From Burkholderiales bacterium (lineage in GTDB: Bacteria; Pseudomonadota; Gammaproteobacteria; Burkholderiales; Burkholderiaceae_C), in assembly GCA_016213205.1 (NCBI GenBank), contig JACRAZ010000093.1, positions 1 through 52,022 on the forward strand: DNA of 52,022 bases, given 5' to 3'. The notes under the pieces are model-generated. The model was not told the origin of the DNA. It ran no database searches and saw nothing but the letters and a program-made list of their open reading frames with translations. Made by a program: the position numbers and the translations under genes. Positions 17,686 through 25,938 of this stretch are shown piece by piece. Position 1 is the first letter of the stretch, and each line of letters starts with the position of its first letter.

Positions 17686-18042
17686 CTAGCGCGCCCCCAG
17701 CGGCAGCAGCCGGTCGGTGGGCTCCACCGGCGTTTCGGCATCGAGCTCGATCGCCACCTGCGTGCACACCGCCCGGCACAGCATGGCGACACGCTCGCTC
17801 TGCAGCCGGTAGTAGATCTGGGTGCCGTCGCGGCGCTTGCCCAGCACGCCGGCCCGGTACAGCGTGGACAGGTGCTGCGACATGTTGGGCTGCGTGGTGT
17901 CGATCTCGCCGAGCAGCTGCGACACGTTCTTCTCGGTGTTGCACAGCGCACCGATGATCTTCAGCCGGATCGGCGTGGACAGCAGCGAGAACAGTTCCGC
18001 CACTGACTCGAACACGGCATCGGCGGTGTCGCTGGGTTCCAT
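17686..18042 (-). CDS. ArsR-family regulator (sulfur-responsive type suspected)
   Basis: 118 residues from ATG 18042, chosen because GGAG stands about 10 bp upstream; another ATG occurs 11 codons earlier. The winged helix-turn-helix is LFSLLSTPIRLKIIGALCNTEKNVSQLLGEIDTTQPNMSQHLSTL (part) followed by the wing GVLGKRRDGTQIYYRL. Cysteines are at 34, 89 and 93. ArsR-fold persulfide sensors (BigR/SqrR/SoxR) use two Cys about 66 residues apart; here the gap is 55-59 and Cys34 is one helical turn later, so the match is only approximate. It lies convergent to the CsoR-family gene and next to a soxH-like gene, so control of local sulfur genes is plausible. Confidence 0.85.
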   Translation of the reverse strand: MEPSDTADAVFESVAELFSLLSTPIRLKIIGALCNTEKNVSQLLGEIDTTQPNMSQHLSTLYRAGVLGKRRDGTQIYYRLQSERVAMLCRAVCTQVAIELDAETPVEPTDRLLPLGAR

Positions 18043-18076
18043 CGTGGCAGGCTCCGGTGGGGCGATAGCGAACAAT

Positions 18077-18098
18077 TTTATGCGTACACACCGATAAA
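18077..18098. promoter_or_regulatory. Dyad TTTAT-n12-ATAAA upstream of the arsR-type gene
   Basis: A perfect AT-rich 5-bp inverted repeat about 35 bp upstream of the ArsR-family start. ArsR proteins usually bind AT-rich dyads that overlap their own promoter. It is only a candidate; no clear -35/-10 pair could be fixed. Confidence 0.3.
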
Positions 18099-18169
18099 CG
18101 AGTGTCGCCGGCGGCTCTGTTTTCCCGAAACGGGCGTTCTGTTTCCGGGCGCGCGTCGCCGGCCGCAGC

Positions 18170-19159
18170 TCACGGCGCCTCCCGCTCCATCAGCAGGTAG
18201 GTGTTGTAGGCATTCATCCGGTTGGCCGGCCCGAACAGCGGGAGGTGGGCAAAACGCGACCAGTCGGTGCGGGCGTAGGCGTCGTCGAAGGGCTCGAGCT
18301 GGCGCGCCGCGCTGCCCATGGCCTCGCGCAGGTAGGCCAGGTAGTCGCGGGTGAGCTGCAGGTCGGCCATCGGCTCGCGCGACAGCGGCCCGTGCCCCGG
18401 CACCAGCACGGCGGGTTTGAGCGCCAGCATGCGGTCGAGCGCACCGATCCAGCGCCGGCTGTCGGCCTGGCCGACGAAGGGCACACGCCCACGGAACACC
18501 AGGTCGCCGGCGAACAGCACCCCGCTGGCCGGCACCTGCACCAGCAGGTCTTCCGGCGTGTGGGCCGGCCCGGCATGGCGCACGATGACCTCGCTGCGGC
18601 CGATCGCCAGCCGCAGCTCGGCCGGCGATGCCGCGTCGCCCACCCACAGGTCGGGCGAGACGAGCTCGGTGCGTTCGTCGACCCAGGGCGCCAGCGTCTC
18701 GCGGCTGGCCACCAGGCGCTGCCGTGCCGTGTCCGAGGCCAGGTACTCGCGGCAGCCCACATGGCCGACGATGCGCGCGCCTGCAGCGCGGAACACCTGC
18801 AGGCCGTAGATGTGGTCGGCGTGGCAATGTGTCACCACCACGTAGCGCACCGGCAGCGGCGTGAGGCGGCGGATCTGCGCCAGCAGGGCCTCGGCCAGCG
18901 CGGGCGAGCCCAGTGCATCGACCACCAGCACGCCGCCATCGGCCACCACCACCCCGGCATTCGAGATGAAGTTGCGGTTCGCCACCGAGCCCAGGGCCGT
19001 CTCCCCCTGCACGAAGTAGGTGCCCGGCGCCACCGCCTGCAGCACCAGGGCCGGCTCGGCCGGTGCCGCCGTGGCGGCGCCCGCGGCCACGGCCAGCCCC
19101 ATCGCGGCCAGCGTTGTCGCGGCGCGGGCCCGCAGCCACCTGCACATGCTCTGCATCAT
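18170..19159 (-). CDS. SoxH-like MBL-fold metallohydrolase (quinoprotein-relay type)
   Basis: 329 residues. A signal peptide spans about the first 37 residues (CRWLRARAATTLAAMGLAVA then TAAPAEP). The metallo-beta-lactamase core has the metal motif VVTHCHADHIYGL (HxHxDH), a second site GHVGCREYL region, HAGPAHTPEDL and VPGHGPLS. This architecture is seen in SoxH and in the zinc metallohydrolase of quinoprotein relay systems. SoxH is linked to sox loci but is not essential for thiosulfate oxidation in known cases; the reaction is unknown. Two adjacent ATGs (19159, 19156) could start it. It diverges from fccAB. Confidence 0.8.
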   Translation of the reverse strand: MMQSMCRWLRARAATTLAAMGLAVAAGAATAAPAEPALVLQAVAPGTYFVQGETALGSVANRNFISNAGVVVADGGVLVVDALGSPALAEALLAQIRRLTPLPVRYVVVTHCHADHIYGLQVFRAAGARIVGHVGCREYLASDTARQRLVASRETLAPWVDERTELVSPDLWVGDAASPAELRLAIGRSEVIVRHAGPAHTPEDLLVQVPASGVLFAGDLVFRGRVPFVGQADSRRWIGALDRMLALKPAVLVPGHGPLSREPMADLQLTRDYLAYLREAMGSAARQLEPFDDAYARTDWSRFAHLPLFGPANRMNAYNTYLLMEREAP

Positions 19160-19175
19160 GGGGAAAACGCTACAT

Positions 19176-19195
19176 GCGAATTCAGTGATATTTGC
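19176..19195. promoter_or_regulatory. Dyad GCGAAT-n8-ATTTGC between soxH-like gene and fccA
   Basis: A 6-8-6 inverted repeat (5 of 6 pairs match) lies in the 135-bp divergent spacer. The 6-8-6 spacing is like that of SqrR-type ArsR regulators, although the half-site sequence differs. Candidate operator for the nearby ArsR-family protein. Confidence 0.3.
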
Positions 19196-19294
19196 GGCAC
19201 TATACCCCCCACCGGATATCGGCGGCAAGCGGCCAGCAGGTCTGGCACGATGACCAGCCCGGACCGCGCCCCGCATCCACGAGGAGACCCTGTG

Positions 19295-19636
19295 ATGACC
19301 CGCCCCCCGACCCCTGCCCGCCCGGCCCCGGGCACGCGCTGGCTGATGCTGGCCGCACTGGCCACGCTGGCCGGCACCGCCCAGGCCAAGGACCCCGAGC
19401 GCCTGCGCACCCGCGCGCTGGCGGCCACCTGCGCCCAGTGCCATGGCACCGACGGCCACGCGGTGGAGGGCGAGGCGCTGATCCGCCTGGCCGGGCTGCC
19501 GGGCGACTACATCCTGACCCAGCTGCTGGCCTTCCGCACCGGCGACCGCAAGGCGACGATCATGCACCAGATCACCCGCGGCTATTCCGAACAGCAGCTC
19601 GAACAGGTGGCGAAGTACTTCGCCGCGCAGAAGTGA
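19295..19636 (+). CDS. fccA: Monohaem cytochrome c, FccA/SoxE-like
   Basis: 113 residues with a signal peptide (LMLAALATLAGTAQA). One haem-binding site is AATCAQCHGTDGHAV (CxxCH), and a Met in TIMHQITRGYSEQQLEQVAKYFA is the likely sixth ligand. Size and pattern match class I cytochrome c subunits of sulfide dehydrogenase in chemolithotrophs, rather than the diheme 21-kDa type of Allochromatium. It is followed after 11 bp by fccB, its electron donor partner. Electrons would pass from the flavin to the periplasmic cytochrome pool. Confidence 0.85.
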   Translation: MTRPPTPARPAPGTRWLMLAALATLAGTAQAKDPERLRTRALAATCAQCHGTDGHAVEGEALIRLAGLPGDYILTQLLAFRTGDRKATIMHQITRGYSEQQLEQVAKYFAAQK

Positions 19637-19647
19637 GGAGGCACACG

Positions 19648-20919
19648 ATGGACCGCAGACACATCCTGCAAGGCCTGCTGGCCGGCGCCGGGCTCGGCCT
19701 GGCCGGTTGCGCATCGACCGGCTCGCCCTCGCGCGCCCAGGTGCTGGTGGTGGGCGGCGGCTTCGGTGGCGCCACGGTGGCCAAGTACATCCGCCTGTTG
19801 TCCGACCAGGGCATCGACGTGATGCTGATCGAGCCGAACCGCGAGTTCGTCTCCTGCCCGATGTCCAACCTGGTGATCGGCGGCCAGCGCCAGCTGGCCG
19901 ACATCACCAACCCCTACGGCGGCCTGAGCGCCCGCCACGGCGTGCGCCTGGTGCACGACCGGGTGGCCTCGGTGGACCCGGCCAGGAAGAGCGTGACGCT
20001 CGCTTCCGGCGCCAACGTGGGCTACGACAAGCTGGTGCTCTCACCCGGCATCGACATGATGTGGGACAGCGTGCAGGGCCTGCAGGCCGCCCACGCCGAG
20101 GGCCGCATCCTGCACGCCTGGAAGGCCGGCGCCGAGACGGTGGCGCTGCGCCGCCAGCTCGAAGCCATGCCCGATGGCGGCGTCTACGCGATCGTGATCC
20201 CCGAGGCCCCGTACCGCTGCCCGCCCGGCCCCTACGAGCGCGCCAGCGTGGTGGCCGCGTACTTCAAGCGTGCCAAGCCGCGCTCGAAGGTGCTGATCAT
20301 CGACGGCAACCCCGACGTCACCTCCAAGGGCCCGCTGTTCAAGAAGGCCTGGGCCGAGCTCTACCCCGGCATGGTGGAGTACCGCCCGCAGCACAAGGCG
20401 GTGGCGGTGGATGCGCGCAGCAACACGGTGAAATTCGAGGTGCAGGACGACCTCAAGGCCGACGTGCTGAACGTGCTGCCGCAGATGCGCGCCGGCACGC
20501 TGGCGGTGCAGACCGGCCTGGCCAACGCCAACGGCCGCTGGTGCCACGTGAACTTCCTGAACTTCGAATCCACCGCGGCGAAGGACATCCACGTCATCGG
20601 CGACGCGATCCAGGTGGCCGCCGGCATGCCGAAATCCGGCCACATGGCCAACTCGCATGCCAAGGTCACCGCGGCGGCGATCGTGGCCGAGCTGCAGGGC
20701 ATCGAGATCAACCCGCACCCGATGCTGACCAACGTGTGCATGAGTTTCGTGGACGATCAGCACGTGATCCACGTGGCCAGCGTGCACGAGTACGTGCCGA
20801 CGCAGAAGACCTTCCGCACCATCGGCGGCTCGGGCGGCGTGTCGGACGTGCGTTCCGACCTCGAGGGCCGCTACGCGCAGGCGTGGGCGAAGAACATCTG
20901 GGCCGACGTGCTGATGTGA
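19648..20919 (+). CDS. fccB: Flavocytochrome c sulfide dehydrogenase, flavoprotein subunit
   Basis: 423 residues. The N-terminus DRRHILQGLLAGAGLGLAGC has a twin-arginine motif and also a lipobox-like LAGC (Cys21). The FAD fold starts VLVVGGGFGGATVAKYIR. Cys70 (FVSCPMSN LVIGG) is at the position of the covalent flavin Cys in Allochromatium FCSD. Redox Cys candidates are in PYRCPPGPYERA and GRWCHVNFLNFEST. IHVIGDA and a C-terminal FCSD domain (CMSFVDDQHVIHVASVHEY, part) complete the protein. It oxidises sulfide in the periplasm and passes electrons to FccA. In sox clusters the same protein is called SoxF. Confidence 0.93.
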   Translation: MDRRHILQGLLAGAGLGLAGCASTGSPSRAQVLVVGGGFGGATVAKYIRLLSDQGIDVMLIEPNREFVSCPMSNLVIGGQRQLADITNPYGGLSARHGVRLVHDRVASVDPARKSVTLASGANVGYDKLVLSPGIDMMWDSVQGLQAAHAEGRILHAWKAGAETVALRRQLEAMPDGGVYAIVIPEAPYRCPPGPYERASVVAAYFKRAKPRSKVLIIDGNPDVTSKGPLFKKAWAELYPGMVEYRPQHKAVAVDARSNTVKFEVQDDLKADVLNVLPQMRAGTLAVQTGLANANGRWCHVNFLNFESTAAKDIHVIGDAIQVAAGMPKSGHMANSHAKVTAAAIVAELQGIEINPHPMLTNVCMSFVDDQHVIHVASVHEYVPTQKTFRTIGGSGGVSDVRSDLEGRYAQAWAKNIWADVLM

Positions 20920-20929
20920 CGGAGCGACG

Positions 20930-21358
20930 ATGAAACACCTGCTGATGCGAGCGGCCCTGCTGGGCGCACTGGGCCTCGCAGCCGGGGGGGCCTGGGCCGA
21001 CGAGGGCGTGAAGGTCGTCTACCACCTGACCGAAGGCGTGGCGCAGGCCGCACGCGCCATCGGCAACATCCGCAACCACCTGGCCGCCGAGCCGAAGACG
21101 AAGATCGTCGTCGTGACGCACGGCGCGGGCATCGACTTCCTGCTCGACGGCGCCGCCGACACGCAGGGCCGGGCCTTCAGTGGCGCCATCGGCGACCTGG
21201 CCAGCAAGGGCATCGAGTTCCGGGTGTGCAACAACACGCTCACCGGGCGCAACATCGCCAAGGACAGGGTGGCGATGGAGGCCACGGTGGTGCCCTCGGG
21301 CGTGGCCGAAGTGGCGCGCCTGCAGGCCCGGGAAGGGTTCGCCTACCTGCGACCCTGA
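20930..21358 (+). CDS. Periplasmic DsrE-family protein
   Basis: 142 residues. A signal peptide (LLMRAALLGALGLAAGGAWA) is followed by a DsrE/F-like core: VKVVYHLTEGVAQAARAIGNI, KIVVVTHGAGIDFLLDGA and FRVCNNTLTGRNI, the last with the conserved-type Cys that can carry a persulfide. Exported DsrE relatives near sulfide dehydrogenases probably bind sulfane sulfur; this is inference. It follows fccB by 10 bp, so it is probably the third gene of the fcc operon. Confidence 0.85.
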   Translation: MKHLLMRAALLGALGLAAGGAWADEGVKVVYHLTEGVAQAARAIGNIRNHLAAEPKTKIVVVTHGAGIDFLLDGAADTQGRAFSGAIGDLASKGIEFRVCNNTLTGRNIAKDRVAMEATVVPSGVAEVARLQAREGFAYLRP

Positions 21359-21424
21359 CCTCGGTCAACGCCGGCGGCACGGCGCAGGGTCAACATCGTT
21401 GCATCGTGATTCAATGATGGACAG

Positions 21425-22549
21425 GTGCTGCCCGTGATCGAGACCCTGATCGCCCGCGTCGGCGAGATGTGGACGGTGACCCTCACCGGCGCCGCGATCG
21501 GCCTGCTGTTCGGCTTCTTCGCGCACCGCTCGCGCTTCTGCCTGCGCTCGGCCACGATCGAGTTCGCCCGCGGCACCCACGAGGGCAAGCTCACGGTGTG
21601 GCTGTTCACCTTCGCCTCCGCGGTGATGCTCACGCAGGCCTTCGTGCTGGCCGGCTGGCTGGACGTGCGTGACGCGCGCCAGCTGGCCATGCGGGGCAGC
21701 CTCTCCGGCGCGGTGATCGGCGGCGCGATGTTCGGCTCCGGCATGATCCTCGCGCGGGGCTGCTCCAGCCGCCTGCTGGTGCTGGCCGCGCAGGGCAACC
21801 TGCGCGCGCTGCTGTCGGGGCTGGTGTTCGCGGTCACGGCGCAATCGGCGCTCACCGGGCTGCTGTCGCCGCTGCGGGTGGCGATGTCGGGCTGGTGGAC
21901 AGTGGAAGGCGGCGCCGCGCGCGACCTGCTGGTGCTCAGCGGCTGGGGCCCCGCCGGCGGCCTGCTGTTCGGCGCCGTGTGGCTGGCCGCGGCGCTGTTC
22001 TGGGCCCGCCGCCAGCGGGTGCGCTTCTGGGGCTGGTTCGGCGCCATCGGCGTGGGCGTGATGGTGGCCTGCGCCTGGCTGGCCACCTACCGCATCGGCC
22101 GCGCGGCGTTCGACCTGGTGGTGCCGATCCAGAGCCTGTCGTTCACCGGGCCGGCGGCCGACACGCTGATGCTGGTGCTGTCGCCACCGGGGCAGCCGCT
22201 GAAGTTCGATCTCGGGCTGGTGCCCGGGGTGTTTGCCGGCGCGTTTGTCTCGGCCGCGCTGTGGCGCGAGCTCAAGCTCGAAGGCTTCCAGGGCGGGCAG
22301 GCGATGCGGCGCTACATCGCCGGCGCGGTGCTGATGGGCTTTGGCGGCATGCTCGCCGGGGGCTGCGCGGTGGGCGCCGGGGTGTCGGGTGCGGCGGTGT
22401 TCACGATCACCTCGTACATCACGCTGGCCTCGATGTGGGGCGCGGCGATCTTCACCGACTGGGCCATCGACCGCCGCCACGAGCACGGCACGCCCGCCTC
22501 AACGCCCACCGGCACCGCCGAGGCCGAGGCCAGCTACGCGCGGCCCTGA
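21425..22549 (+). CDS. YeeE/YedE-family sulfur transporter (full length)
   Basis: 374 residues with about nine hydrophobic helices. The start is GTG 21425; the two nearby ATGs at 21414 and 21417 are in another frame. The two inverted-repeat halves of the family show their Cys signatures: FGFFAHRSRFCLRSATIE and GSGMILARGCSSRLL in the first half, MGFGGMLAGGCAVGAGVSG in the second. In the thiosulfate transporter YeeE of Spirochaeta and E. coli such Cys line the permeation path. It probably imports or exports thiosulfate or polysulfide. It lies 66 bp behind the DsrE-like gene and ends 2 bp before the convergent sensor kinase. Confidence 0.9.
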   Translation: MLPVIETLIARVGEMWTVTLTGAAIGLLFGFFAHRSRFCLRSATIEFARGTHEGKLTVWLFTFASAVMLTQAFVLAGWLDVRDARQLAMRGSLSGAVIGGAMFGSGMILARGCSSRLLVLAAQGNLRALLSGLVFAVTAQSALTGLLSPLRVAMSGWWTVEGGAARDLLVLSGWGPAGGLLFGAVWLAAALFWARRQRVRFWGWFGAIGVGVMVACAWLATYRIGRAAFDLVVPIQSLSFTGPAADTLMLVLSPPGQPLKFDLGLVPGVFAGAFVSAALWRELKLEGFQGGQAMRRYIAGAVLMGFGGMLAGGCAVGAGVSGAAVFTITSYITLASMWGAAIFTDWAIDRRHEHGTPASTPTGTAEAEASYARP

Positions 22550-22551
22550 GC

Positions 22552-23937
22552 TCACCGGGCCGCCCCCGGCCCGCCGCCCGCGTCCGCCGGCCAGTGCACT
22601 TCCACCGCCAGGCCGCCCAGCTGCGGCGAGCGCCTCGCATGCACGGTGGCGCGGTGCGCCTGCGCGATGCGGCGCACGATCGACCAGCCCAGTCCGCTGC
22701 CCTCGGCCTCGTTGCCGGGCACGCGGAAGAAGCGCTCGCCCAGGCGCGCGCAGGCCGCCTCGTCCAGGCCGGGGCCGCTGTCTTCCACCACGAGGCGCAC
22801 CCCGGTGCCTTGCGCCGGCGGCCCCACGCTGACCCGCACCGTCGCGCCGGACGGGCTGTAGCGCAGCGCGTTGTCCACCAGGTTGCGCAGCAGCGCTTCC
22901 AGCAGCGTGGCCTCGGCCGCCACCGGCGCCACCGGCTCGGCCTCGAGCGAGAGCGCCTGGCGCCGCGCCACCGCGCCCTCGGCCAGCGGCGCGAGCACCT
23001 CGCGCGCCAGGGCCGCCACATCCACCAAGGCCAGCGCGGGCGCACGGTCGGCCTCCAGGCGCGACAGGGTCAGCAGCTGCTCGACCAGCCGCGCCGCGCG
23101 GTCGCAGCCGCGCAGCGTGGCCTCCAGCGCGTGGCGGCGCTGGGCCTCGTCGGCCGCGGCCAGCGCCACCTGCGCCTGGGTGCGGATGGCGGCGATCGGC
23201 GTGCGCAGCTCGTGCGCCGCGTCGGCGGTGAAGCGGCGTTCGCTGGCCAGCAGGGTCTCGATGCGTTCGAACAGCCGGTTCAGGGCCTCGAGCATCGGCC
23301 GCATCTCGGCCGGCGCGTCCGGCAGCAGCACCGGCTGCAGGGCGCGGGCGTCGCGCTCGGCCAGCGCGCGGCCCAGCCGGCGCAGCGGCGCCAGGCCCTG
23401 GCGCACGGCCCAGGCCGCCGCCAGCGCCAGCAGCAGTGCACCGGCGGCCAGCGGCCAGAGCGTGCCGCGCAGCACCGCGCGCAGGATGGCCGAGCGCGCC
23501 CCCAGCCGCTCGGCCACGTAGACCTGCACGTCGCGCTCGGCACCCCGGGCGCTGAACACCCGCCAGTCCACGCCATCGATGCGCACGCTGCGCAGGTCGC
23601 CATGCGGTGCGCCGGCCAGCGGCAGCAACGGCGTGGCCGGCGCGTTGGCCGAGCGCAGCGCCAGCCGGCCCTCGTGCCACACCTGGAAGGTGACGCGCGG
23701 CGCATAGCGGTGCAGGCTGGGGGCGTCGATGCCGTGGTGGTCGTCGTCCTCCAGCTCGCGCACCTGCTGCGCCACCAGCAGCGCGGCGGCCTGCGCCAGG
23801 TGGCCGTCGAGCAGCTCGTCGAGCTCGTGGCGGGTGTCGACCCAGGTGATCGCCGCGATGGTGGCCCACACCGCCAGCAGCCATGCGAGCACCAGCGTGA
23901 GCAGCCGGCCCTGCAGCGAACGCGGGCGCAGGGTCAT
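22552..23937 (-). CDS. QseC-like membrane histidine kinase
   Basis: 461 residues. Two transmembrane helices (about 12-33 and 158-178) frame a periplasmic domain of roughly 125 residues rich in acidic and His residues (LEDDDHHGID at about 62-71), a possible ligand or metal site. HAMP-like linker, then phosphoacceptor His242 in FTADAAHELRTPIAAIRTQ, N box LLRNLVDNALRYS, G1 DSGPGLD and G2 GSGLGWS. It overlaps the response regulator by 4 bp. The pair lies downstream of, and on the same strand as, the cytochrome genes, so the whole set is likely one operon. Confidence 0.92.
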   Translation of the reverse strand: MTLRPRSLQGRLLTLVLAWLLAVWATIAAITWVDTRHELDELLDGHLAQAAALLVAQQVRELEDDDHHGIDAPSLHRYAPRVTFQVWHEGRLALRSANAPATPLLPLAGAPHGDLRSVRIDGVDWRVFSARGAERDVQVYVAERLGARSAILRAVLRGTLWPLAAGALLLALAAAWAVRQGLAPLRRLGRALAERDARALQPVLLPDAPAEMRPMLEALNRLFERIETLLASERRFTADAAHELRTPIAAIRTQAQVALAAADEAQRRHALEATLRGCDRAARLVEQLLTLSRLEADRAPALALVDVAALAREVLAPLAEGAVARRQALSLEAEPVAPVAAEATLLEALLRNLVDNALRYSPSGATVRVSVGPPAQGTGVRLVVEDSGPGLDEAACARLGERFFRVPGNEAEGSGLGWSIVRRIAQAHRATVHARRSPQLGGLAVEVHWPADAGGGPGAAR

Positions 23938-24605
23938 CGCGGCGGGGCCACGCGCAGCAGCAGGTAGCCCACGCCGCGCACGGTCTCGATCAGGCCCGCG
24001 CCCAACTTGCGCCGCAGGTGGTGGATGTGCACCTCCACCGCATTGCTCTCGACCTCCTGGCCCCAGCTGTACAGGTGCTGCGCGAGCTGCTCGCGCGAGA
24101 GCACGCGCCCGGCATTGAGCATCAGCACATGCAGCAGGTCGAACTCGCGGGTGGACAGCGCCGCCGGCTCGCCCCCCCGCTGCACGGTGCGCGCGGCGGG
24201 GTCGAGCTCGAGGTCCTGCACCCGCAGGCGCTCCTGGGGCTGGCCGTGGGCGCGACGCACCAGCGCGCGCAAGCGTGCCGCCAGTTCATGCAGGTCGACC
24301 GGCTTGACGACGTAGTCGTCCGCGCCGAGGTCCAGGCCGCGGATGCGGTCGGGCACCGCGTCACGCGCCGTGAGCACCAGCACCGGCAGGGTCTGCCCGG
24401 CCTCGCGTGCGCCGCGCAACACCTCCAGCCCGTCCTGGCGCGGCAGGCCCAGGTCGAGCACCAGCGCGGCATAGGGCTGGGCTGCGAGTTCGCGCGCGGC
24501 GGCCAGGCCATCACGCACCCAATCGACCTGGAATCCCAGCTGGCCCAGGCCGGCACGCAGGCCGTCGCCCAGCAACAGGTCGTCTTCGGCGAGCAGGATG
24601 CGCAT
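23934..24605 (-). CDS. QseB-like OmpR-family response regulator
   Basis: 223 residues. Receiver domain MRILLAEDDLLLGDGLRAGL with acceptor Asp51 (LVLDLGLPRQDG), Thr in VLTARD and Lys in YVVKPVDL. The C-terminal winged helix includes LSTREFDLLHVLMLNAGRVLS (part) and VEVHIHHLRRKL, VRGVGYLL. It pairs with the kinase that overlaps its stop. QseB/PmrA-type regulators bind direct repeats spaced by 11 bp; such a box is seen upstream of the operon at 26399-26415, suggesting autocontrol of the cytochrome genes. Confidence 0.93.
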   Translation of the reverse strand: MRILLAEDDLLLGDGLRAGLGQLGFQVDWVRDGLAAARELAAQPYAALVLDLGLPRQDGLEVLRGAREAGQTLPVLVLTARDAVPDRIRGLDLGADDYVVKPVDLHELAARLRALVRRAHGQPQERLRVQDLELDPAARTVQRGGEPAALSTREFDLLHVLMLNAGRVLSREQLAQHLYSWGQEVESNAVEVHIHHLRRKLGAGLIETVRGVGYLLLRVAPPR

Positions 24606-24630
24606 CGGTGGCGTGGTTCGGTCGTGAAGC

Positions 24631-25410
24631 TCAATCGTCGTGCGAACGGTGCTTGCCGCGCCGGCCCGCATCGTGGCCACCGGCCGCCTGCGGGCGGCCC
24701 TCGGCCGTGGCCGCGGGGCCGCCCTCTGCGGCAGGTGCACTGTGCCACTGCCAGGCCCAGAAGCCCAGCACGGCCACCAGCATCAGGGCGGCCACGCTGC
24801 GCCAGGCCGTGCGGATGGCCTCCTGCGGCGGCGCGGACTTGCGGCCGGTGAACATCGCGCCGACCAGGTTCTCGCCATGCAGAACGCTGCTGAGCAGCAC
24901 CGCGCCCACGTGCAGGCCCACCAGCGCCAGCATCGCGGTGGCGGCGCCTTCGTGCAGCTCCTCCAGCCAGTCGCCGCCGAATTCGTTGTAGGTGGCCCAG
25001 CCGGCCGCGGTGGTGGCGATGGCCAGCCCGATCAGCGCCACGATGGCCAGTGCACCGGCCGGGTTGTGGCCCACATGGTGCTCGGGCCGGCCCAGCGCCA
25101 GGCTGCGCAGGTAGCCCAGCACCGCGGCGGGTCCCCGCACGAAGCGCGAGAACCGCGCATGCCGCGTGCCCACCAGGCCCCACAGCAGGCGGAAGGCCAC
25201 CAGGCCGGCCATCGTGTAGCCCAGGGTCACGTGCAGCAGGCGCCAGGGCTCGCTTTCGGCGGTGAGCCAGGCGCCGGCGAAGCACAGCACCATCAGCCAG
25301 TGGAACAGGCGCACCGGCGCGTCCCACACCAGGCGCCGCGGCTCGGCGGCGGCGGCGTCGGCCCCTGCGGGCGGGAAGGCCTCAGCGGGGGATGCGGATC
25401 TGGTGTTCAT
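24631..25410 (-). CDS. Cytochrome b561-type membrane protein
   Basis: 259 residues. After a 25-residue soluble N-terminus, four membrane helices follow with His haem ligands in VRLFHWLMVLCFAGAWL, LLHVTLGYTMAGLVAFRLLWG, LHEGAATAMLALVGLHVGAVL and LHGENLV. This is the pattern of small cytochrome b subunits of hydrogenases, formate dehydrogenases and DHC partners. The C-terminus is a charged cytoplasmic tail rich in His and Gly. AAAGGAG stands 7 bp before ATG 25410, which fixes the start even though it overlaps the diheme cytochrome gene by 29 bp. It probably carries quinol electrons to the diheme cytochrome. Confidence 0.88.
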   Translation of the reverse strand: MNTRSASPAEAFPPAGADAAAAEPRRLVWDAPVRLFHWLMVLCFAGAWLTAESEPWRLLHVTLGYTMAGLVAFRLLWGLVGTRHARFSRFVRGPAAVLGYLRSLALGRPEHHVGHNPAGALAIVALIGLAIATTAAGWATYNEFGGDWLEELHEGAATAMLALVGLHVGAVLLSSVLHGENLVGAMFTGRKSAPPQEAIRTAWRSVAALMLVAVLGFWAWQWHSAPAAEGGPAATAEGRPQAAGGHDAGRRGKHRSHDD

Positions 25411-25915
25411 TGAAATCTCCTTTCTCGGCCTGCGGGTGGCAGGCGGCACAGTGGCTGGCACGCTGGATCGCGGGGCGCTGCCAGGTGGCGGCCGCCACCT
25501 GGCGGTGCTCACGCTGGAACCAGGCACCGCGGGTGATGCGGTCTTCGGGCGGGGCCTCGCGTGCGCGCTTGCCGGTGCCCGCATGGGTGGCCAGCCAGGC
25601 GCCGATCTCGGCCTGCAAGGCGGGCGCCAGCGAGGCATCGCTGCCATAGTGGCGCGGCAGGCCGTTCATCAGCCGCTGCCAGGAGGCCGCCGGCAGCAGC
25701 GCCGCCGGGAAGGCCACGTGGCAGGCGCCGCACTCCTGCTGGTAGGCCGGCAGCAGCGGCACGCGCGGGGCCTCATCGGCCCGACTGGCGCCCTGGGCCA
25801 GCAGGCCGGCCAGGGCGCAGGCCAGCGCGGGCCAGCGCCGGCGCCACGCGCGCGCGCCGCGGGGGGCATGGTGAGGGTGTTGTGCGTTGGGGCTCATCGT
25901 CGGGTGTCCGTTCAT
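25382..25915 (-). CDS. Diheme cytochrome c (DHC type)
   Basis: 177 residues from ATG 25915 (an alternative ATG lies at 25897). Signal peptide ALACALAGLLAQGASRADE, then two CxxCH sites: QQECGACHVAFP and ASHCAACHPQAEKGDF near the C-terminus. The mature protein of about 130 residues matches DHC, which in Rhodobacter sphaeroides is the electron partner of SHP and is encoded beside it. Its 3' end overlaps the cytochrome b gene by 29 bp, an unusually long coupling. It sits between the SHP-type cytochrome gene and the b-type cytochrome gene. Confidence 0.88.
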   Translation of the reverse strand: MNGHPTMSPNAQHPHHAPRGARAWRRRWPALACALAGLLAQGASRADEAPRVPLLPAYQQECGACHVAFPAALLPAASWQRLMNGLPRHYGSDASLAPALQAEIGAWLATHAGTGKRAREAPPEDRITRGAWFQREHRQVAAATWQRPAIQRASHCAACHPQAEKGDFNEHQIRIPR

Positions 25916-25938
25916 CGGGGGTGCTGGGGCGGGCCGCT

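Noticed and set aside
18111..18146. Imperfect dyad CCCGAAAC/GTTTCCGGG as a terminator after the soxH-like gene
   Set aside because: It has a bulge and is followed by A rather than T residues in the direction of transcription.
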